DNA of 64,000 nucleotides, taken from positions 1 through 64,000 of the IMG/VR virus record IMGVR_UViG_3300049433_000139; one strand, 5' to 3'. Of this stretch, positions 63,054 through 64,000 are shown piece after piece. The position numbers and the translations under genes are program-made. Origin of the DNA: a virus. A model generated the notes under the pieces. It searched no databases and was not told the origin of the DNA. It saw nothing but the letters and a program-made list of their open reading frames with translations. Position 1 is the first letter of the stretch. Each line of letters opens with the position of its first letter.

Positions 63054-64000
63054 CCATCTCGCTAGACCACGCCATCGTCTACGATATTGAAACCCCCGAA
63101 CCGAGGGTTTTCACTTTCCATTGCGTCGGACTGTTCAACGACACAGATATGATTTTTGAAATTTCTTGCTATCGCGACGATCGTGTTGCGCTGCTCGCCT
63201 GGTTTGAATACTGGCGCGAGCACGAAACACCGATGATCGGTTTCAATAACCTCGCATTTGACTACCCTGTCATCCACTTTATATGGCAAAATCAGCATTG
63301 TTCTGTTGAAGAAATTTACGAAAAAGCGCAACAACAACTCCACGATCACACACTGTTTGCAATAGTTTGGCAGTCGGATCGATTCGCGCCGCAAATCGAT
63401 TTATATAAAATGTTTCATTTTGATAATCATGCGAAGCGCACGAGCCTCAAGGCGTTGCAATTCGCCATGCGCTCCGATTCAGTAATGGAAATGCCTATTC
63501 CGTTCGGTGTCCCGTTGTCTGACACGGATGTGTTAAACGTTCTAATTCCCTACAATCGCCACGATGATACAGAAACCAAAAAATTTGCGCTCTACAATCT
63601 CGACGCCATCAGGTTTCGAATCGCGTTGTCTGAAACCCTGCGCGGCGATGTGGTCAACTTTAACGACTCAAAACTCGGCTCTAAAATCCTTGAACAGCGA
63701 CTTGGTGACGAGGTTTGTTATACGTGGGAGTCCGGCCGCAAAGAGCCGCGGCAGACGATTCGCGATCGTATTCCCTTGGCAGATATCATCTTTCCTTACG
63801 TCGAATTTCAGAACGCCGAGTTCCGGCGTATCCTCGATTGGATGCGCGGCCAGGTGCTTTCAGCCGACGAGCTGACAGAGACAATCCGCACCAAGGGCGT
63901 CTTTACTGGCGTCAAGGCGGCGGTCGGCGGAATCGATTTCCACTTCGGCACGGGTGGCATTCATGGCTCGGTTGAAGCGAGTCGGTGGAAAGCCAACGCG
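63050..64000 (+). CDS. Replicative DNA polymerase, N-terminal exonuclease part (3' end outside window)
   Basis: GTG at 63050 overlaps the DUF4326 stop; 317 residues are visible. Proofreading motifs: VYDIETPE (Exo I), GFNNLAFDYPVIH (Exo II) and YNRHDDTETKKFAL (Exo III, YxxxD). The stretch GGIDFHFGTGGIHGSVEASR near the edge resembles the transition to the polymerase domain in phage polymerases. Whether the missing part is family A or B cannot be seen. Fits the DUF2800-DUF2815-polymerase-VapE-SNF2 replication module. Confidence 0.83.
   Translation, partial: MTISLDHAIVYDIETPEPRVFTFHCVGLFNDTDMIFEISCYRDDRVALLAWFEYWREHETPMIGFNNLAFDYPVIHFIWQNQHCSVEEIYEKAQQQLHDHTLFAIVWQSDRFAPQIDLYKMFHFDNHAKRTSLKALQFAMRSDSVMEMPIPFGVPLSDTDVLNVLIPYNRHDDTETKKFALYNLDAIRFRIALSETLRGDVVNFNDSKLGSKILEQRLGDEVCYTWESGRKEPRQTIRDRIPLADIIFPYVEFQNAEFRRILDWMRGQVLSADELTETIRTKGVFTGVKAAVGGIDFHFGTGGIHGSVEASRWKANA

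Larger units (their letters stand above)
3495..64000. mobile_element. Siphovirus-type prophage, left end next to tRNA-Tyr, right end outside window
   Basis: From 3495 onward all recognisable genes are phage: lysis, tail, head, terminase, replication and regulatory genes, packed in overlapping operons. A long tape-measure gene, tail tube and terminator without sheath genes indicate a non-contractile tail. The host genes stop abruptly at tRNA-Tyr, which suggests attL there. No integrase catalytic domain was found in the window. The order lysis-tail-head-terminase-early-replication reads leftwards up to 55.4 kb, then rightwards. Confidence 0.9.

Overview
The window is an alphaproteobacterial (Bradyrhizobiaceae-like) chromosome end joined to a large temperate phage. 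Positions 1-3494 are host: an Omp25/Omp31-type beta-barrel porin, two small exported proteins, the 23S rRNA methyltransferase RlmB and a tRNA-Tyr. From about 3495 to the right edge every recognisable gene is phage. The element is a siphovirus-type prophage most likely inserted at tRNA-Tyr. Its integrase and right end are not in the window.

Left arm, almost all transcribed leftwards. 3.6-5.3 kb: a small XRE-type regulator with a perfect 20-bp palindrome in front of it, plus two nucleotide-related genes (dATP/dGTP diphosphohydrolase-like and DUF4406). 5.3-9.4 kb: a lysis cassette with holin, lysozyme, overlapping spanin-like genes, many mini membrane proteins and a metallophosphoesterase. 9.5-10.6 kb: an O-acyltransferase on the opposite strand, a lysogenic-conversion candidate. 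10.6-23 kb: tail spike and fibres, tail tip, tape measure, tail chaperones with a likely -1 frameshift, tube and terminator. 23-33 kb: head-tail joining, P22-like coat, scaffold, MuF-like protein, DUF4055 portal and terminase. 33-46 kb: about 35 small early-type genes in overlapping operons, with an SF2 helicase, an HslV/proteasome-like peptidase, a Fic protein and a DnaQ-fold exonuclease. 46-55 kb: GIY-YIG endonuclease, C5 methyltransferase, primase-polymerase/VapE, N4/N6 methyltransferase, HNH endonuclease and SNF2-like helicase.

Right arm, transcribed rightwards from 55.5 kb: DUF2800 nuclease, RtcB RNA ligase, DUF2815 ssDNA-binding protein, DUF2493 and DUF4326 proteins and the start of the replicative DNA polymerase. 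At the switch between the arms lies a 133-residue protein that resembles a stand-alone integrase arm-binding domain.

The outstanding feature is regulatory. Nearly every operon begins with the same compact promoter: TTGACT, a conserved spacer box (usually TTTTTGCAAA, holding the 8-bp palindrome TTTGCAAA), and TAGGTT/TAAGTT after 16 or occasionally 17 bases. At least fourteen leftward and two rightward copies are found, including in front of lysis, fibre, tail and head genes. This looks like a dispersed promoter-operator network able to silence or switch the whole prophage at many points. Within operons, genes are tightly packed by ATGA, GTGA and TAATG stop-start overlaps, and I used these overlaps to correct most start codons.
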